A stretch of 64,000 nt of DNA from Streptomyces sclerotialus (GCF_040907265.1 NZ_JBFOHP010000002.1:5394001-5458000), one strand, 5' to 3'. Counted from the first letter of the stretch, positions 44,457 to 54,500 are shown. The notes: generated by a model not told the origin, from the sequence alone. Numbers and translations are program-made.

Positions 44457-44582
44457 CGCGCTGGATCACCCCATCGGGTGAGGGCGGGCGCACGAGCCCC
44501 GCCCAATCCGCCGTTGCGCCCGCATGCGCCGCCGACGCCTTCTAAGCTCGCCGGATCCGGGGAGCCGTGGGAGGAGGGCGCC

Positions 44583-46073
44583 ATGCGGCAGCTGCCCGTG
44601 GCCGCGTACGCGTACATCGGTTGTGCCGTGCTGGCGGCGGCCGGCTGTGCCGTCCCCGCCGTCCTGCCCGCCGCCGGGACGCCCTGGCCCACCGTGGCCC
44701 TGCTCGCCGTGCTCTACGCCGGCTGCGAGCGCATCCGCGACTGCCCGCTGACCCGGGCCCTGGCCCGGGGGGCCCGCTCGGGCGGCGTCCCGGGCCCCGC
44801 CGAGGGCATGCCGCCCCGGTGGGGCTGCCCCGTGCTGCTCGCCGGGGTCTTCCTGCTGCCACCCGCCGCGGCCGCCCTGGTCGCCCTCCCCGGCGCGCTC
44901 CTCTCCCGTACCGAGAAGCGCTCGGCCACCGCCCGCCGTGTCTGGCACGCCGCCGAACTGGCCCTGGCCGCCTGGGCCGCCGCGCAGGTCTTCGGCGCGG
45001 GCGGCAGCCGCGCCGTGCTCACCCCCGAGTTCCCCTACGCGCTGCTGCCCGCGGCGGCCGCCACCGCCGCCTTCTGCACCGTCCTCGCGGCCCTGGACGG
45101 CGGCGTGCTGGTCGCCGCCGAGCGGCACGCGCCCCGCACCGCCTGGCGCGGCCTGCTGCTCCGCTCCCTCGCCCCGCACCTGGCGCACGGCCTGGCCGGG
45201 CTGATGATGGCCGTCCTCTGGCGCAGCTCCTACGGGCCGCCCGCCGCGCTGCTCGTCCTGCTGCCCATGTACATCTCCTGCTGGGTCTTCGCGCAGTACC
45301 ACCGCGAACGCGCGGCGCACCAGGCGACCATCCGCGCCCTCGTCCAGGCCGTCGACCTCAAGGACCGCTACACCCGCGGCCACAGCGAACGCGTCGGCCG
45401 CGCCTCCGTGATGATCGCCCGCGAACTCGGCATGGCCGAGGACCGCCTCGAAGTGATCCGCTTCGCCGGCATCCTGCACGACGTCGGCAAGCTCGGCGTG
45501 CCCACCCGGCTGCTGCGCAAGGACGGCCCGCTCACCCCCGAGGAGCGGCGCGTCATCGAACTGCACCCGGAGTACGGCCACGAGATCGTCCGCGGCATCG
45601 GCTTCCTCGGCGAGGCCAGGGCCGCGATCCTGCACCACCACGAGCGCATGGACGGCAAGGGGTACCCCTACGGCCTCAGGGGGCGCGAGATCCCCGAATT
45701 CGCCCGGGTGGTCGCGGTCGCCGACGCCTTCGACGCGATGACCTCCACCCGCTCCTACCGCCGCGCCCGCCCGGTCGCCGCCGCCGTCGCCGAACTGCGC
45801 CGCAGCGCGGGTGCCCAGCTCGACCCGCGCATGGTCCGCGCCCTGGTCGCCGCGCTCGCCCGGCACGGCTGGCAGCCCGAGGTCGTCACCGCCGGCACCG
45901 ACGGGCCCGCGCCGCCGCTGCCCCGCCACCCGCGCGTCACCCTCCGCAGGCGCACCGCGGCGCCGGAGGCCGTGCCCCCGCCCGGCACGGCCGCCCTGCC
46001 CGGCACCGCGGCGGCACCGTCCCCCGGACCCGCCGCCGCGCCGCACCCCGGGCCCGCCGGAGGTGAGCGGTGA
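44583..46073 (+). CDS. membrane HD-GYP-domain phosphohydrolase
   Basis: 496 residues from ATG 44583 with GGAGGAGG upstream. About six hydrophobic segments (residues 1-245), then an HD-GYP domain: GHSERVGRASVMIA, GILHDVGKLGVP, and HHHERMDGKGYPYGL, which matches the full HHExxDGxGYP signature of cyclic-di-GMP phosphodiesterases. The C-terminus is Pro/Ala-rich. It overlaps the next gene. Activity is likely but untested. Confidence 0.85.
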   Translation: MRQLPVAAYAYIGCAVLAAAGCAVPAVLPAAGTPWPTVALLAVLYAGCERIRDCPLTRALARGARSGGVPGPAEGMPPRWGCPVLLAGVFLLPPAAAALVALPGALLSRTEKRSATARRVWHAAELALAAWAAAQVFGAGGSRAVLTPEFPYALLPAAAATAAFCTVLAALDGGVLVAAERHAPRTAWRGLLLRSLAPHLAHGLAGLMMAVLWRSSYGPPAALLVLLPMYISCWVFAQYHRERAAHQATIRALVQAVDLKDRYTRGHSERVGRASVMIARELGMAEDRLEVIRFAGILHDVGKLGVPTRLLRKDGPLTPEERRVIELHPEYGHEIVRGIGFLGEARAAILHHHERMDGKGYPYGLRGREIPEFARVVAVADAFDAMTSTRSYRRARPVAAAVAELRRSAGAQLDPRMVRALVAALARHGWQPEVVTAGTDGPAPPLPRHPRVTLRRRTAAPEAVPPPGTAALPGTAAAPSPGPAAAPHPGPAGGER

Positions 46074-47404
46074 GCGGTACCGGAGCGTGGCGCGCCGGTA
46101 CGGAGCACGGCGCGGCGCTCACCGTCCCGTACCGCACCGGCACCCCCCGCGCCGTCGCCCTCGTCTACGCCGCCGCCGGCGCCCTCGCCTGCCTCGCGCT
46201 GGGCCACACCCTCTGGCGCGGCCTCGCCGACCCCGGCATCGCCCTCGCGTTCGGCGCCCTCATAGCGGTCGGCGAGCTGGCCCGCTGGGGCGCGGGGCCG
46301 TCGGCGCGCGGCGGCGCGGGCGCGCTGCCCGGCGACCGTGAGAGCGCCCCGCTCGGCGTCGCCGGAGCCCTGGCCTACGCCCTGCTCGGCGAGGTCGGCG
46401 GCCGCGCGACCTCGCACGGCGTCCTGCAGACCGTCGCCGTCGTCGTCGCGGCCGGACTCGTGGGTCTCGTCCCCCATGTGGCGCGCGGCCGCGGCCCGGC
46501 GCTGGACCACATCGCCCGCCGCGTCCTGACCGTCGGCTTCGCCGCCACCTGCTTCCAGCCGCTCTACAACACCGGCCGGCTGGCCGCCTGGATCGGCGAC
46601 GGCACGTACTACACCTGCTACCTCCTCGGCCTGCTCGCGCTCACCGCCCTGTGCGACGCCGTGCTCGCCGCGGCCCTGGCCAAGGCCCGTACCGGCTGGC
46701 CGTACGGTCCCCTCCTCCGCGACGAGCTGCGCTCCCTGCTCGGCATCGGCTCGGCGATCTGCGCGACCGGCCTGGTCATCGCGCTGGCCACGGCCGTCGC
46801 CGGGCTGTGGGCACTGCCCGTCTTCTGTCTGCCGCTCCTCCTCACCCAGTTCTCCTTCCGCCGCTACGCCGCCGTCCGCGCCACCTACCGGCAGACCATC
46901 GCCTCCCTCGCCCGCGCCACCGAGATCGCCGGCTACACCCCGCCGGGCCATGCCCGCCGGGTCGCCGTCCTCAGCCGCGCCGTCGGCCGGGAACTGGGGC
47001 TGGGCGAGGCCGACTTGAGCGTGCTGGAGTACGCGGCGCTGATGCACGACATCGGACAGCTCTCCCTGGTGGACCCGGTGACCGGCGGCGCCACCGCCGG
47101 CCTGCCGCCCGCCGAACAGCGCAGGATCGCCCTGCTCGGCGGCGCCGTCGTCCGCCAGACCGGGGTGCCCGCCGAGGTCGCGATGATCGTCGAGCGGCAG
47201 GCCGACCCGTTCCGTGACCAGCCGCTCCCCGCCCGTATCGTGCGCACGGTGAACGCCTACGACGACCTCGCGGGCGGGGACGGCGGCCCCGGGGGCACGC
47301 TGCGCGCCCTGGAGAGGCTCCGCCTGTCGACCGCACAGGACTTCGAGCCACGGGTCGTGGAGGCCCTCGCCCGGGTGCTCGCCCGGCCCCTCGGCCCGGC
47401 CTGA
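46070..47404 (+). CDS. degenerate membrane HD-domain paralogue
   Basis: 444 residues from a GTG overlapping the previous stop (GTGA). Same layout: about six to eight hydrophobic segments and a C-terminal HD domain (GHARRVAVLSRAVG, LMHDIGQLSLV). The Lys of HDxGK is Gln, and the HHExxDGxGYP segment is replaced by IVERQADPFRDQPL. Probably a catalytically weak partner of the upstream HD-GYP protein. Confidence 0.8.
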   Translation: MSGTGAWRAGTEHGAALTVPYRTGTPRAVALVYAAAGALACLALGHTLWRGLADPGIALAFGALIAVGELARWGAGPSARGGAGALPGDRESAPLGVAGALAYALLGEVGGRATSHGVLQTVAVVVAAGLVGLVPHVARGRGPALDHIARRVLTVGFAATCFQPLYNTGRLAAWIGDGTYYTCYLLGLLALTALCDAVLAAALAKARTGWPYGPLLRDELRSLLGIGSAICATGLVIALATAVAGLWALPVFCLPLLLTQFSFRRYAAVRATYRQTIASLARATEIAGYTPPGHARRVAVLSRAVGRELGLGEADLSVLEYAALMHDIGQLSLVDPVTGGATAGLPPAEQRRIALLGGAVVRQTGVPAEVAMIVERQADPFRDQPLPARIVRTVNAYDDLAGGDGGPGGTLRALERLRLSTAQDFEPRVVEALARVLARPLGPA

Positions 47405-47690
47405 CCGGCGCCGCCACCCGAGTGCGGGGTGCCCAGGGGATAGCTGTGACGTATCGGGGTACCGGTTCAAGGTCATAGAACCGATGGGTAATGAGCGGCC
47501 CCGGATATGGGCATGGTTGGATGCGAAGAGAGCCCCGAAAAACGGGGTTCAGGGGGGCTGCGCAAGGCAAGGAGCAGCAGGGGGCACCGGCCATCGGGCT
47601 GAGCCCGGCGGCAAACTGTGGCAGGTTGTCGAGTGAGCCCCTCGGCCGTCCGCCGGACGGCACCAAGGAAGCAATCGGCAGGCGGGAATC

Positions 47691-48677
47691 GTGAAGATCT
47701 TCGGCAAGGTACGGCACCGGCCCTCCGCCTCGTGGCGGCAGGCGACCGACCGCGCTTTCACGCTGATCGGCGACGGCCGTTACGAGGACGCGGGCGCGCT
47801 GCTCACCCGCGCCGCCGACATGGAGCCGTGGCTGTCCGAGTCGTGGTTCAACCTCGCCCTGCTGCACAAGTTCCGGCACGACTGGGAGCAGGCCCGCACC
47901 GCCGGACTGCGCGCCGTCGCCCTGCTGGACCGCGAGGCCGGGGCCCCCGACTGGTGGAACGTCGGCATCGCGGCCACAGCGCTCCAGGACTGGCCGCTGG
48001 CCCGCCGCGCCTGGCAGGCGTACGGCCTGCACGTACCCGGCGAGGGCGCGCCCGCCGGGGAACCGCGCGGCATGCAGCTGGGCAGCGCCGCGGTCCGCCT
48101 CTCGCCCGAGGGCGAGGCCGAGGTCGTCTGGGGCCGCCGGCTGGACCCGGCCCGCATCGAAGTGCTCTCCATCCCGCTGCCGTCCTCCGGGCGCCGCTGG
48201 GGCGAGGTCGTCCTGCACGACGGCGTCCCGCACGGCGAGCGCACCACCACCGCCGGGCCGTCCTACCCCGTCTTCGACGAGATCGAGCTGTGGGCGCCCT
48301 CGCCGGTGCCCACCTGGGTCGTCCTGCTGGAGGCCGCGGGCGAGGCCGACCGGGACGCCCTGGAGCGGCTGGCCGCGGACGCCGGGTACGCCGCCGAGGA
48401 CTGGTCCTCCTCCGTCCGCCTGCTCTGCCGCACCTGCTCCGAGAGCCGGATGCCCAGCGACGAGGGCGACGGCGCGCATCTGGACCCGCACGACCACAGC
48501 GAGCCAGGGCATCCGGGCCCGCTGGGCCACCGCACGGCCGGCTCCGGCTCCCTGTGGGTGCCCGAGCGGGAGTGCGGCATCGCCGCGCCCGCCGGGCTGG
48601 TACGGGGCCTGCTGGACGGCTGGGTCGCCGACAGCCCGGACACCCGCGAGTGGCGGGACCTCGAAGAGGTCTGCTGA
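47691..48677 (+). CDS. TPR-containing protein of unknown function
   Basis: 328 residues from GTG 47691. The N-terminus has two to three TPR-like helical pairs (residues 15-110, for example [20 protein letters not shown]). The middle is a beta-rich region around [21 protein letters not shown] Cys/His-rich stretch ([12 protein letters not shown], then [10 protein letters not shown]) near 245-270 may bind metal. Cytosolic. In the 287-bp gap upstream I see only short hairpins (CGGTTC/GAACCG at 47463-47483). Confidence 0.75.
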   Translation: MKIFGKVRHRPSASWRQATDRAFTLIGDGRYEDAGALLTRAADMEPWLSESWFNLALLHKFRHDWEQARTAGLRAVALLDREAGAPDWWNVGIAATALQDWPLARRAWQAYGLHVPGEGAPAGEPRGMQLGSAAVRLSPEGEAEVVWGRRLDPARIEVLSIPLPSSGRRWGEVVLHDGVPHGERTTTAGPSYPVFDEIELWAPSPVPTWVVLLEAAGEADRDALERLAADAGYAAEDWSSSVRLLCRTCSESRMPSDEGDGAHLDPHDHSEPGHPGPLGHRTAGSGSLWVPERECGIAAPAGLVRGLLDGWVADSPDTREWRDLEEVC

Positions 48678-48786
48678 GTCCCCGCCGGTTCCGTCGGCGG
48701 GCGGCGGGCGCACGGCAGGCCCCCGTACCCTGTACGGGCAGCTAAGAAAAATCTTTGCGGAAAATCGCGGAAGGCGTGCGGCGGAC

Positions 48787-49428
48787 ATGGCGCAGCAGGT
48801 GTTTGATCAAGACGGCGAGCAGCAGGTGAACGACGAGTTCGTCGACGACGTGACCGACGCGGACGAGCGGGAGAAGGCGTACCGCGAGCGCGGCACCTCC
48901 CGCCCGATCACCGTGGTCGGCAATCCGGTGCTGCACAAGGAGTGCAAGGACGTCACCGAGTTCGACGACGAGCTCGCGAAGCTCATCGACGACATGTTCG
49001 CCTCCCAGCGCACCGCCGAGGGCGTGGGCCTGGCCGCCAACCAGATCGGCGTCGACCTGAAGGTCTTCGTCTACGACTGCATGGACGACCAGGGCGTACG
49101 CCACGTCGGCGTGGTCTGCAACCCGGTCCTGGACGAGCTGCCCGCCGAGCGCCGGGTGCTGGACGACTCCAACGAGGGCTGCCTGTCGGTCCCCGGCGCC
49201 TACGCCGAGCTGGCCCGCCCGGACTACGCCGTGGTCCGCGGCCAGGACGCGCAGGGCAACCCGATCGCCGTCGAGGGCACCGGCTACTTCGCCCGCTGCC
49301 TCCAGCACGAGACCGACCACCTCTACGGCTACCTCTACATCGACCGCCTCTCCAAGCGCGACCGCAAGGACGCCCTCAAGCAGATGGCGGAGCGCGAGCC
49401 GCGCTACCCCGTGGTCGCCAACGACTGA
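48787..49428 (+). CDS. def: peptide deformylase
   Basis: 213 residues from ATG 48787. The three deformylase motifs are complete: [18 protein letters not shown] and QHETDHLYG (metal-binding HExxH type). An N-terminal acidic extension of about 35 residues precedes the core. Removes the formyl group from nascent proteins. Confidence 0.97.
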   Translation: MAQQVFDQDGEQQVNDEFVDDVTDADEREKAYRERGTSRPITVVGNPVLHKECKDVTEFDDELAKLIDDMFASQRTAEGVGLAANQIGVDLKVFVYDCMDDQGVRHVGVVCNPVLDELPAERRVLDDSNEGCLSVPGAYAELARPDYAVVRGQDAQGNPIAVEGTGYFARCLQHETDHLYGYLYIDRLSKRDRKDALKQMAEREPRYPVVAND

Positions 49429-49468
49429 CGCGCCCGCGCGCCCGGCACGGTCCCACCGCGCCGCCGTC

Positions 49469-49498
49469 CCCCGAACGGGTGAGAAAGCCCGTTCGGGG
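49469..49498. terminator. terminator between def and the GH20 remnant
   Basis: 11-bp stem (49469-49479 with 49488-49498), loop TGAGAAAG, between convergent genes. Confidence 0.8.
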
Positions 49499-49513
49499 TC
49501 CGGTTCCGGCCGT

Positions 49514-50473
49514 TCAGCGCTGCGCCGCGACGGCCCGTGCCGCGTCGGCGGTCGTGACGTCCGGTGCCGTCTGCACGGCCACCGAGTCCGCAGCCCGCTC
49601 GCTCAGCTGGAGCTGCGAGACGGCGTTACGGATCACCAGCCGCCCGCCGCCGTCCTCGGTCAGCTGCCGGCGCTGGGTCCGCGCCGCCGCCGCCGCACAG
49701 GGCTCCACGGTCAGCTCGCTGCCCGCCTCCAGCGGCGCCCCGCCGTGCAGCCTGTCCCGCCGGTCCTCCGGACAGCCCGCACCCTGCGCCGAGCGCACCG
49801 TGTAGTACCCGTCGGACGTGGCGCTCAGCGTCCAGGTGGCGCTGCCGGAACGCGCGAACGCCGCCAGGCCGCCGGTGCCCGGCGCGAGCCGCTTGCGGTA
49901 CGCCATGGCGCGCAGCAGCCGCTCGAACCACTCCACGGACACGTGGAGGTAGCAGGCACAGACGCCGACGCCGCGCTCGCGGTACGAGGGGACGTCGGTG
50001 GCGGAGCCGCGCGGCGCGGTCCGGTCGCCGAGCAACTGCAGCGCGGTACGCGTCCCGCAGAAGACGCCGGTGGCGGTCGCGGCCGTGACGGTGAGCCGGT
50101 CCCCGGACGTCAGCCGATATCCCTCCTCACCCCACTCGCCCTGCAGCTCGGCGTCCTGGCGGAGCACGAGGTCGCCGGGGCGCGCGGGGCGGCTGCTGAC
50201 CGCGGGACGCGTGCCGCTGCGCTCCGCCAGCTCGCCCGCGAACCGGCGGGCGTCCCGCTCCGTACGGGCGTCGGCGTGCTCCAGGACGATCAGCGGGCGC
50301 GCGGCGAGCCGGACCCCACCCGGCGCGGCGTCCCACTGGCGGAGGGAGGGGAGCACGTCGGGGGCCGCGCCCGGGGGACCGGCGGCGGTGGCACCGCCGG
50401 CGGGGAGGAGCGCGGCGAGCACCGCGAGAACGGTGCCGGCGAGCCCGGTGATCAAAGGTCTGCTGCTGGCCAT
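49514..50473 (-). pseudogene. truncated GH20 beta-hexosaminidase remnant
   Basis: 319 residues from ATG 50473 (GAGAGG upstream) with a signal peptide (GTVLAVLAALLPAGGATA). Residues 40-155 are the GH20 N-terminal domain; SYRERGVGVCACYLHVSVEW begins the catalytic barrel. Shortly after, at AMAYRKRL, the sequence jumps to a Gly/Ser-rich segment and a small C-terminal domain. The catalytic Asp-Glu region is absent, so the barrel was lost by an in-frame deletion. It may still make a secreted carbohydrate-binding protein. It lies 3' of nrdB on the same strand. Confidence 0.6.
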
Positions 50474-50587
50474 GGCCACCTCTCATCGGAGAGTCGCACC
50501 ATGGCCCGTGTCCCGTGGTGTGTCCATGGACCCACCACGGGACGTCGTTGGACTTCTGGAGCGCCGGACTTCTGGAAGGCCGGGCTC

Positions 50588-51697
50588 CTAGAAGTCGTCG
50601 TCGAAGGCGACCGAGCCCTCGACGGCGACCTGGTACGCGGAGGCCCGGCGCTCGAAGAAGTTCGTCAGCTCCTGGACGTTCTGCAGCTCCATGAAGGAGA
50701 ACGGGTTCTCCGAGCCGTACACCGGCGCGAAGCCGAGGCGCCGCAGCCGCTGGTCGGCGACGCACTGCAGGTACTCGCGCATCGAGTCGGTGTTCATGCC
50801 CGGCAGGCCGTCCCCGCACAGGTCACGGCCGAACTGCAGCTCGGCCTCCACGGCCTCCTTGAGCATGTCGGTGACCTGCTGCTCCAGCTCCGCGTCGAAC
50901 AGCTCGGGCTCCTCCTCGCGCACGGTGTCCACCACGGCGAACGCGAAGTCCATGTGGCAGCTCTCGTCGCGGAAGACCCAGTTCGTGCCGGTCGCGAGCC
51001 CGTGCAGCAGACCGCGCGAGCGGAACCAGTACACGTACGCGAACGCGCCGTAGAAGAACAGCCCCTCGATGCACGCCGCGAAGCAGATCAGGTTCAGCAG
51101 GAAACGGCGCCGGTCGGCCTTGGTCTCCAGCCGGTCGATCTCCTCCACCGAGTCCATCCACTTGAAGCAGAACTGCGCCTTCTCGCGGATGGAGGGGATG
51201 TTCTCGACGGCGGCGAACGCGGCGGCGCGGTCGTCCGGATCGGGCAGATAGGTGTCCAGCAGCGTCAGGTAGAACTGGACGTGTACGGCCTCCTCGAACA
51301 GCTGACGGCTCAGATACAGCCGCGCCTCGGGGGAGTTGATGTGCTTGTAGAGCGTCAGCACCAGGTTGTTCGCCACGATCGAGTCGCCGGTCGCGAAGAA
51401 CGCCACCAACCGGCCGATCAGGTGCTGCTCGCCCGGCGACAGCTTGGCGAGGTCGGCCACGTCGGAGTGGAGGTCGACCTCCTCCACGGTCCAGGTGTTC
51501 TTGATCGCGTCGCGGTAGCGGTCGTAGAAGTCCGGGTACCGCATGGGGCGCAGGGTCAGCTCGAAGCCCGGGTCGAGGAGGTTCTTCACGGCTCCGGGGG
51601 CGGCCGTGTGCGTCTGTGCGGCGGCGGTTCCGGTGGTGGGGGCGACGGCGCGCAGCGCCGTCGTTGCGGAGTGGTGGTCGGGCGACGGATTGGGCAT
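50588..51697 (-). CDS. nrdB: class Ia ribonucleotide reductase small subunit
   Basis: 369 residues. Di-iron ligands occur in FEEAVHVQFY (Glu, His) and RDESCHMDFAF (Glu, His); the region around FFATGDSIVANNL matches the family. The C-terminus VAFDDDF should dock to NrdA. Its ATG overlaps the nrdA stop by one base (TAATG), indicating coupling. Provides the tyrosyl radical for aerobic deoxyribonucleotide synthesis. Confidence 0.96.
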   Translation of the reverse strand: MPNPSPDHHSATTALRAVAPTTGTAAAQTHTAAPGAVKNLLDPGFELTLRPMRYPDFYDRYRDAIKNTWTVEEVDLHSDVADLAKLSPGEQHLIGRLVAFFATGDSIVANNLVLTLYKHINSPEARLYLSRQLFEEAVHVQFYLTLLDTYLPDPDDRAAAFAAVENIPSIREKAQFCFKWMDSVEEIDRLETKADRRRFLLNLICFAACIEGLFFYGAFAYVYWFRSRGLLHGLATGTNWVFRDESCHMDFAFAVVDTVREEEPELFDAELEQQVTDMLKEAVEAELQFGRDLCGDGLPGMNTDSMREYLQCVADQRLRRLGFAPVYGSENPFSFMELQNVQELTNFFERRASAYQVAVEGSVAFDDDF

Positions 51698-54171
51698 TAC
51701 TGGCAGGCCTCGCAGGACTCGGGGTTTTCCAGGGAGCAGGCGATCGCTTCCGGATCGGCCGCCTGCTGGGGGACGGTGGCGGTGGCGGTGGCGCCCGTAC
51801 CGCGCGCGGCGCTGACATCAGCGGCTGACGCCGCGCGCGCGATCCGGGTCGCCGGACGCGACCGCAGGTAGTACGTGGTCTTGATGCCGCGCTTCCAGGC
51901 GTACGCGTACATCGAGCTGAGCTTGCCGATGGTCGGCGCCGCCATGAACAGGTTCAGGGACTGGCTCTGGTCCAGGTACGGCGTGCGGTCGGCGGCCATG
52001 TCGATCAGCGCGCGCTGCGGGATCTCCCAGGCGGTGCGGTACAGCGCGCGGATCTCCTCGGGGATCCACGGCACGTCCTGCACGGAGCCGTTGCCCTCGC
52101 GCAGCGCCTCACGGGTCCGCGCGTCCCAGCTGCCCGCCTTCTTCAGGTCCTCCACCAGATACGCGTTGACCTGCAAGAACTCCCCGCTCAGCGTCTCGCG
52201 CTTGAAGAGGTTGGAGACCTGCGGCTCGATGCACTCGTACACGCCGGCGATGGACGCGATGGTCGCGGTCGGCGCGATCGCGAGGAGCAGCGAATTCCGC
52301 ATGCCCGTCTCCGCGATACGGGCGCGCAGCGCGGCCCAGCGGTCCGCCCAGCGCGGCTCGGCGTTCGGGTAGTGATCGGGGTGCAGCACACCGCGAGCCG
52401 TGCGCGTCGCGGACCAGTTCGGGTGCGGCCCGTGCCGCTCCGCGAGGTCCGCGGAGGCCTCGTACGCCGCGAGCATGATCCGCTCGGAGATCCGGGTGGA
52501 CAGCTCACGCGCCTCGGGCGAGTCGAACGCCAGCCGCAGCCGGAAGAAGACGTCCTGGAGCCCCATCAGGCCCAGGCCCACCGGACGCCAGCGCGAGTTG
52601 GACGCGCCGGCCTGCTCGGTCGGGTAGAAGTTGATGTCCACCACGCGGTCGAGGAAGGTCACGGCCGTACGGACCGTGGCGTCCAGCTTCGCCCAGTCCA
52701 TCGCCTCCTCCCAGCCGGCGGCCTCGTCGCGGAGGTGCGCCGCGAGGTTGACCGACCCGAGGTTGCACACGGCCGTCTCGCCGTCGTCCGTGACCTCCAG
52801 GATCTCCGTGCACAGGTTCGAGGAGTGCACGACTCTGCCCGGCTCCGCCGTCTGGTTCGCGGTGCGGTTGGCGGCGTCCTTGAAGGTCATCCAGCCGTTG
52901 CCGGTCTGCGCCAGCGTCCGCATCATCCGCGCGTACAGCGTCCGGGCCGGCACCGCCTTGACGGCCTTCCCCGCGGCCTCCGCCTTCCGGTACGCGGCGT
53001 CGAACTCCGCGCCGTACAGATCCACCAGCTCCGGCGCGTCCACCGGCGAGAACAGCGACCAGTCCTGGTCGGCCTCGACCCGGCGCATGAACTCGTCCGG
53101 GATCCAGTGCGCGATGTTCAGGTTGTGCGTCCGCCGCGCCTCCTCACCCGTGTTGTCCCGCAGCTCCAGGAACTCCTCGATGTCCGCGTGCCAGGTCTCC
53201 AGGTACACGCAGGCCGCGCCCTTGCGACGACCGCCCTGGTTCACCGCGGCGACCGACGCGTCGAGCGTCCGCAGGAACGGCACGATGCCGTTGGAGTGCC
53301 CGTTCGTGCCGCGGATCAGCGAACCGCGGGCACGCACCCGGGAGTACGACAGACCGATGCCGCCGGCGTGCTTCGAGAGCCGCGCGACCTGGTGGTACCG
53401 GTCGTAGATCGAGTCCAGCTCGTCCAGCGGCGAGTCCAGCAGATAGCAGGAGGACATCTGCGGATGACGGGTGCCGGAGTTGAACAGCGTGGGGGAGGAG
53501 GGGAGGTACGAAAGGGTGCTGGTCAGCCCGTACAGCTCGGCGACGTCCGCGAGCGCCCGCGCGGAGCGGTCCTCGGCCAGGCCGCACGCCACCCGCAGCA
53601 GGAAGTGCTGCGGCGTCTCGATGACCTTCCGGGTGATCGGGTGACGCAGCAGATAACGCGAGTACACCGTGCGCAGGCCGAAGTAGCCGAACCGGTCGTC
53701 GGCGCCGTCCGTGAGCGCCTCGTCGACCAGCGCGTCCAGCGCGGCGGCGTGCGTGCTCACGAACGCGGCCGTGGAGTCGGCGATCAGGCCCTCACGGTGG
53801 CCCGTGGCGACCGACGCGGCGAACCCCGTCGCGCCCTGGCTCGCGGCCTCCTCGGCGATCGCGGCCGTCAGCAGCCGCGCGGCCAGCTTGGAGTACTGCG
53901 GCTCGTCACCGATCAGACCGGCGGCGGCCTCCATCGCCAGCTCCCGCAGCTCCGCCTCGTCCGAGCCGGCGTGCCGGCCGCGCAGCGCGGCCGCGGCGAC
54001 CTTGCCCGGGTCGGTGGCCGGCAGGTCAGCGGTGAGGTCGGTCAGGGTGCGCAGCAGGGCCGCGCCGGGGCCGTCGTGGCCTTGCGCGGGCGCCGGCCGG
54101 GCCTCCTGTGCCGACTGGGCCTGTTGTGCTGACTGCGCCTGTTGTGCTGACTCCGCGGGCGCGATGGTCAC
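51697..54171 (-). CDS. nrdA: class Ia ribonucleotide reductase large subunit
   Basis: 824 residues from GTG 54171, GAGGAG 8 nt upstream. Active-site landmarks: SSCYLLDSPLDELDS, HSNGIVPFLRTLDASVAAVN, LCTEILE, NLGSVNL and the C-terminal redox pair CEACQ. The N-terminus has a six-residue repeat (AQSAQQ) encoded by three near-identical 18-bp units at 54103-54152. Expression is governed by NrdR boxes and a cobalamin riboswitch upstream. Streptomycetes also carry a B12-dependent class II enzyme elsewhere. Confidence 0.96.
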   Translation of the reverse strand: MTIAPAESAQQAQSAQQAQSAQEARPAPAQGHDGPGAALLRTLTDLTADLPATDPGKVAAAALRGRHAGSDEAELRELAMEAAAGLIGDEPQYSKLAARLLTAAIAEEAASQGATGFAASVATGHREGLIADSTAAFVSTHAAALDALVDEALTDGADDRFGYFGLRTVYSRYLLRHPITRKVIETPQHFLLRVACGLAEDRSARALADVAELYGLTSTLSYLPSSPTLFNSGTRHPQMSSCYLLDSPLDELDSIYDRYHQVARLSKHAGGIGLSYSRVRARGSLIRGTNGHSNGIVPFLRTLDASVAAVNQGGRRKGAACVYLETWHADIEEFLELRDNTGEEARRTHNLNIAHWIPDEFMRRVEADQDWSLFSPVDAPELVDLYGAEFDAAYRKAEAAGKAVKAVPARTLYARMMRTLAQTGNGWMTFKDAANRTANQTAEPGRVVHSSNLCTEILEVTDDGETAVCNLGSVNLAAHLRDEAAGWEEAMDWAKLDATVRTAVTFLDRVVDINFYPTEQAGASNSRWRPVGLGLMGLQDVFFRLRLAFDSPEARELSTRISERIMLAAYEASADLAERHGPHPNWSATRTARGVLHPDHYPNAEPRWADRWAALRARIAETGMRNSLLLAIAPTATIASIAGVYECIEPQVSNLFKRETLSGEFLQVNAYLVEDLKKAGSWDARTREALREGNGSVQDVPWIPEEIRALYRTAWEIPQRALIDMAADRTPYLDQSQSLNLFMAAPTIGKLSSMYAYAWKRGIKTTYYLRSRPATRIARAASAADVSAARGTGATATATVPQQAADPEAIACSLENPESCEACQ

Positions 54172-54179
54172 CTTGTGCT

Positions 54180-54206
54180 CTCCTCACTCGGCCGGCGCCG
54201 GAGGAG
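54180..54206 (-). promoter_or_regulatory. hairpin masking the nrdA ribosome-binding site
   Basis: On the mRNA, CTCCTC (54206-54201) is complementary to the Shine-Dalgarno GAGGAG (54185-54180), with the self-complementary CGGCGCCGG between them. A likely translational expression platform for the riboswitch. Confidence 0.55.
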
Positions 54207-54341
54207 GGGTGACGGAGGCGTACGGGCAGCCGCGCCGGACGCCTTGCCGGGCACGCGGGCACACCACGCAGCGTCCACCGGCCCAACCCACGGAGCCCGG
54301 ACGTCTCGACGCCCGCACCGGGACGGCTACGGGCGTACCGT

Positions 54342-54456
54342 CGGCAGGTCATCGGACTTGCTGAGTGCGCAGATACCCACTCAGCACACCGTTGCGGGAC
54401 AGTTCCGGATTCGCACCGGATTCCCCTGCGGCGACAGCGAGGACGAGCATACATCT
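54342..54456 (-). ncRNA. cobalamin (adenosylcobalamin) riboswitch upstream of nrdAB
   Basis: On the minus strand the conserved blocks appear in order: GAATCCGGTGCGAATCCGGA, CTGTCCCGCAACGGT, a variable hairpin near 54361-54385, and AGTCCGATGACCTGCC (54358-54343). This is the cobalamin aptamer core. In S. coelicolor such a riboswitch shuts off class Ia nrdABS when B12 is present, letting the class II enzyme take over. Confidence 0.93.
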
Positions 54457-54494
54457 TGTGTCGCCCCTCGCGACCAATCCCATATCTTGTGTCG
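54448..54494 (-). promoter_or_regulatory. paired NrdR boxes at the nrdAB promoter
   Basis: CGACACAAGATGTATG (54463-54448) and CGACACAAGATATGGG (54494-54479) on the minus strand, 31 bp apart, which is the usual spacing of NrdR box pairs. A -10-like TATGCT (54451-54446) overlaps the proximal box, so bound NrdR would block transcription. Confidence 0.85.
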
Positions 54495-54500
54495 CCGTGC

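Noticed and set aside
47464..47491. Stress-sigma promoter (GGTTC ... GGGTAA) upstream of the TPR gene
   Set aside because: The spacing is longer than the expected 14-16 bp, so the match is weak.
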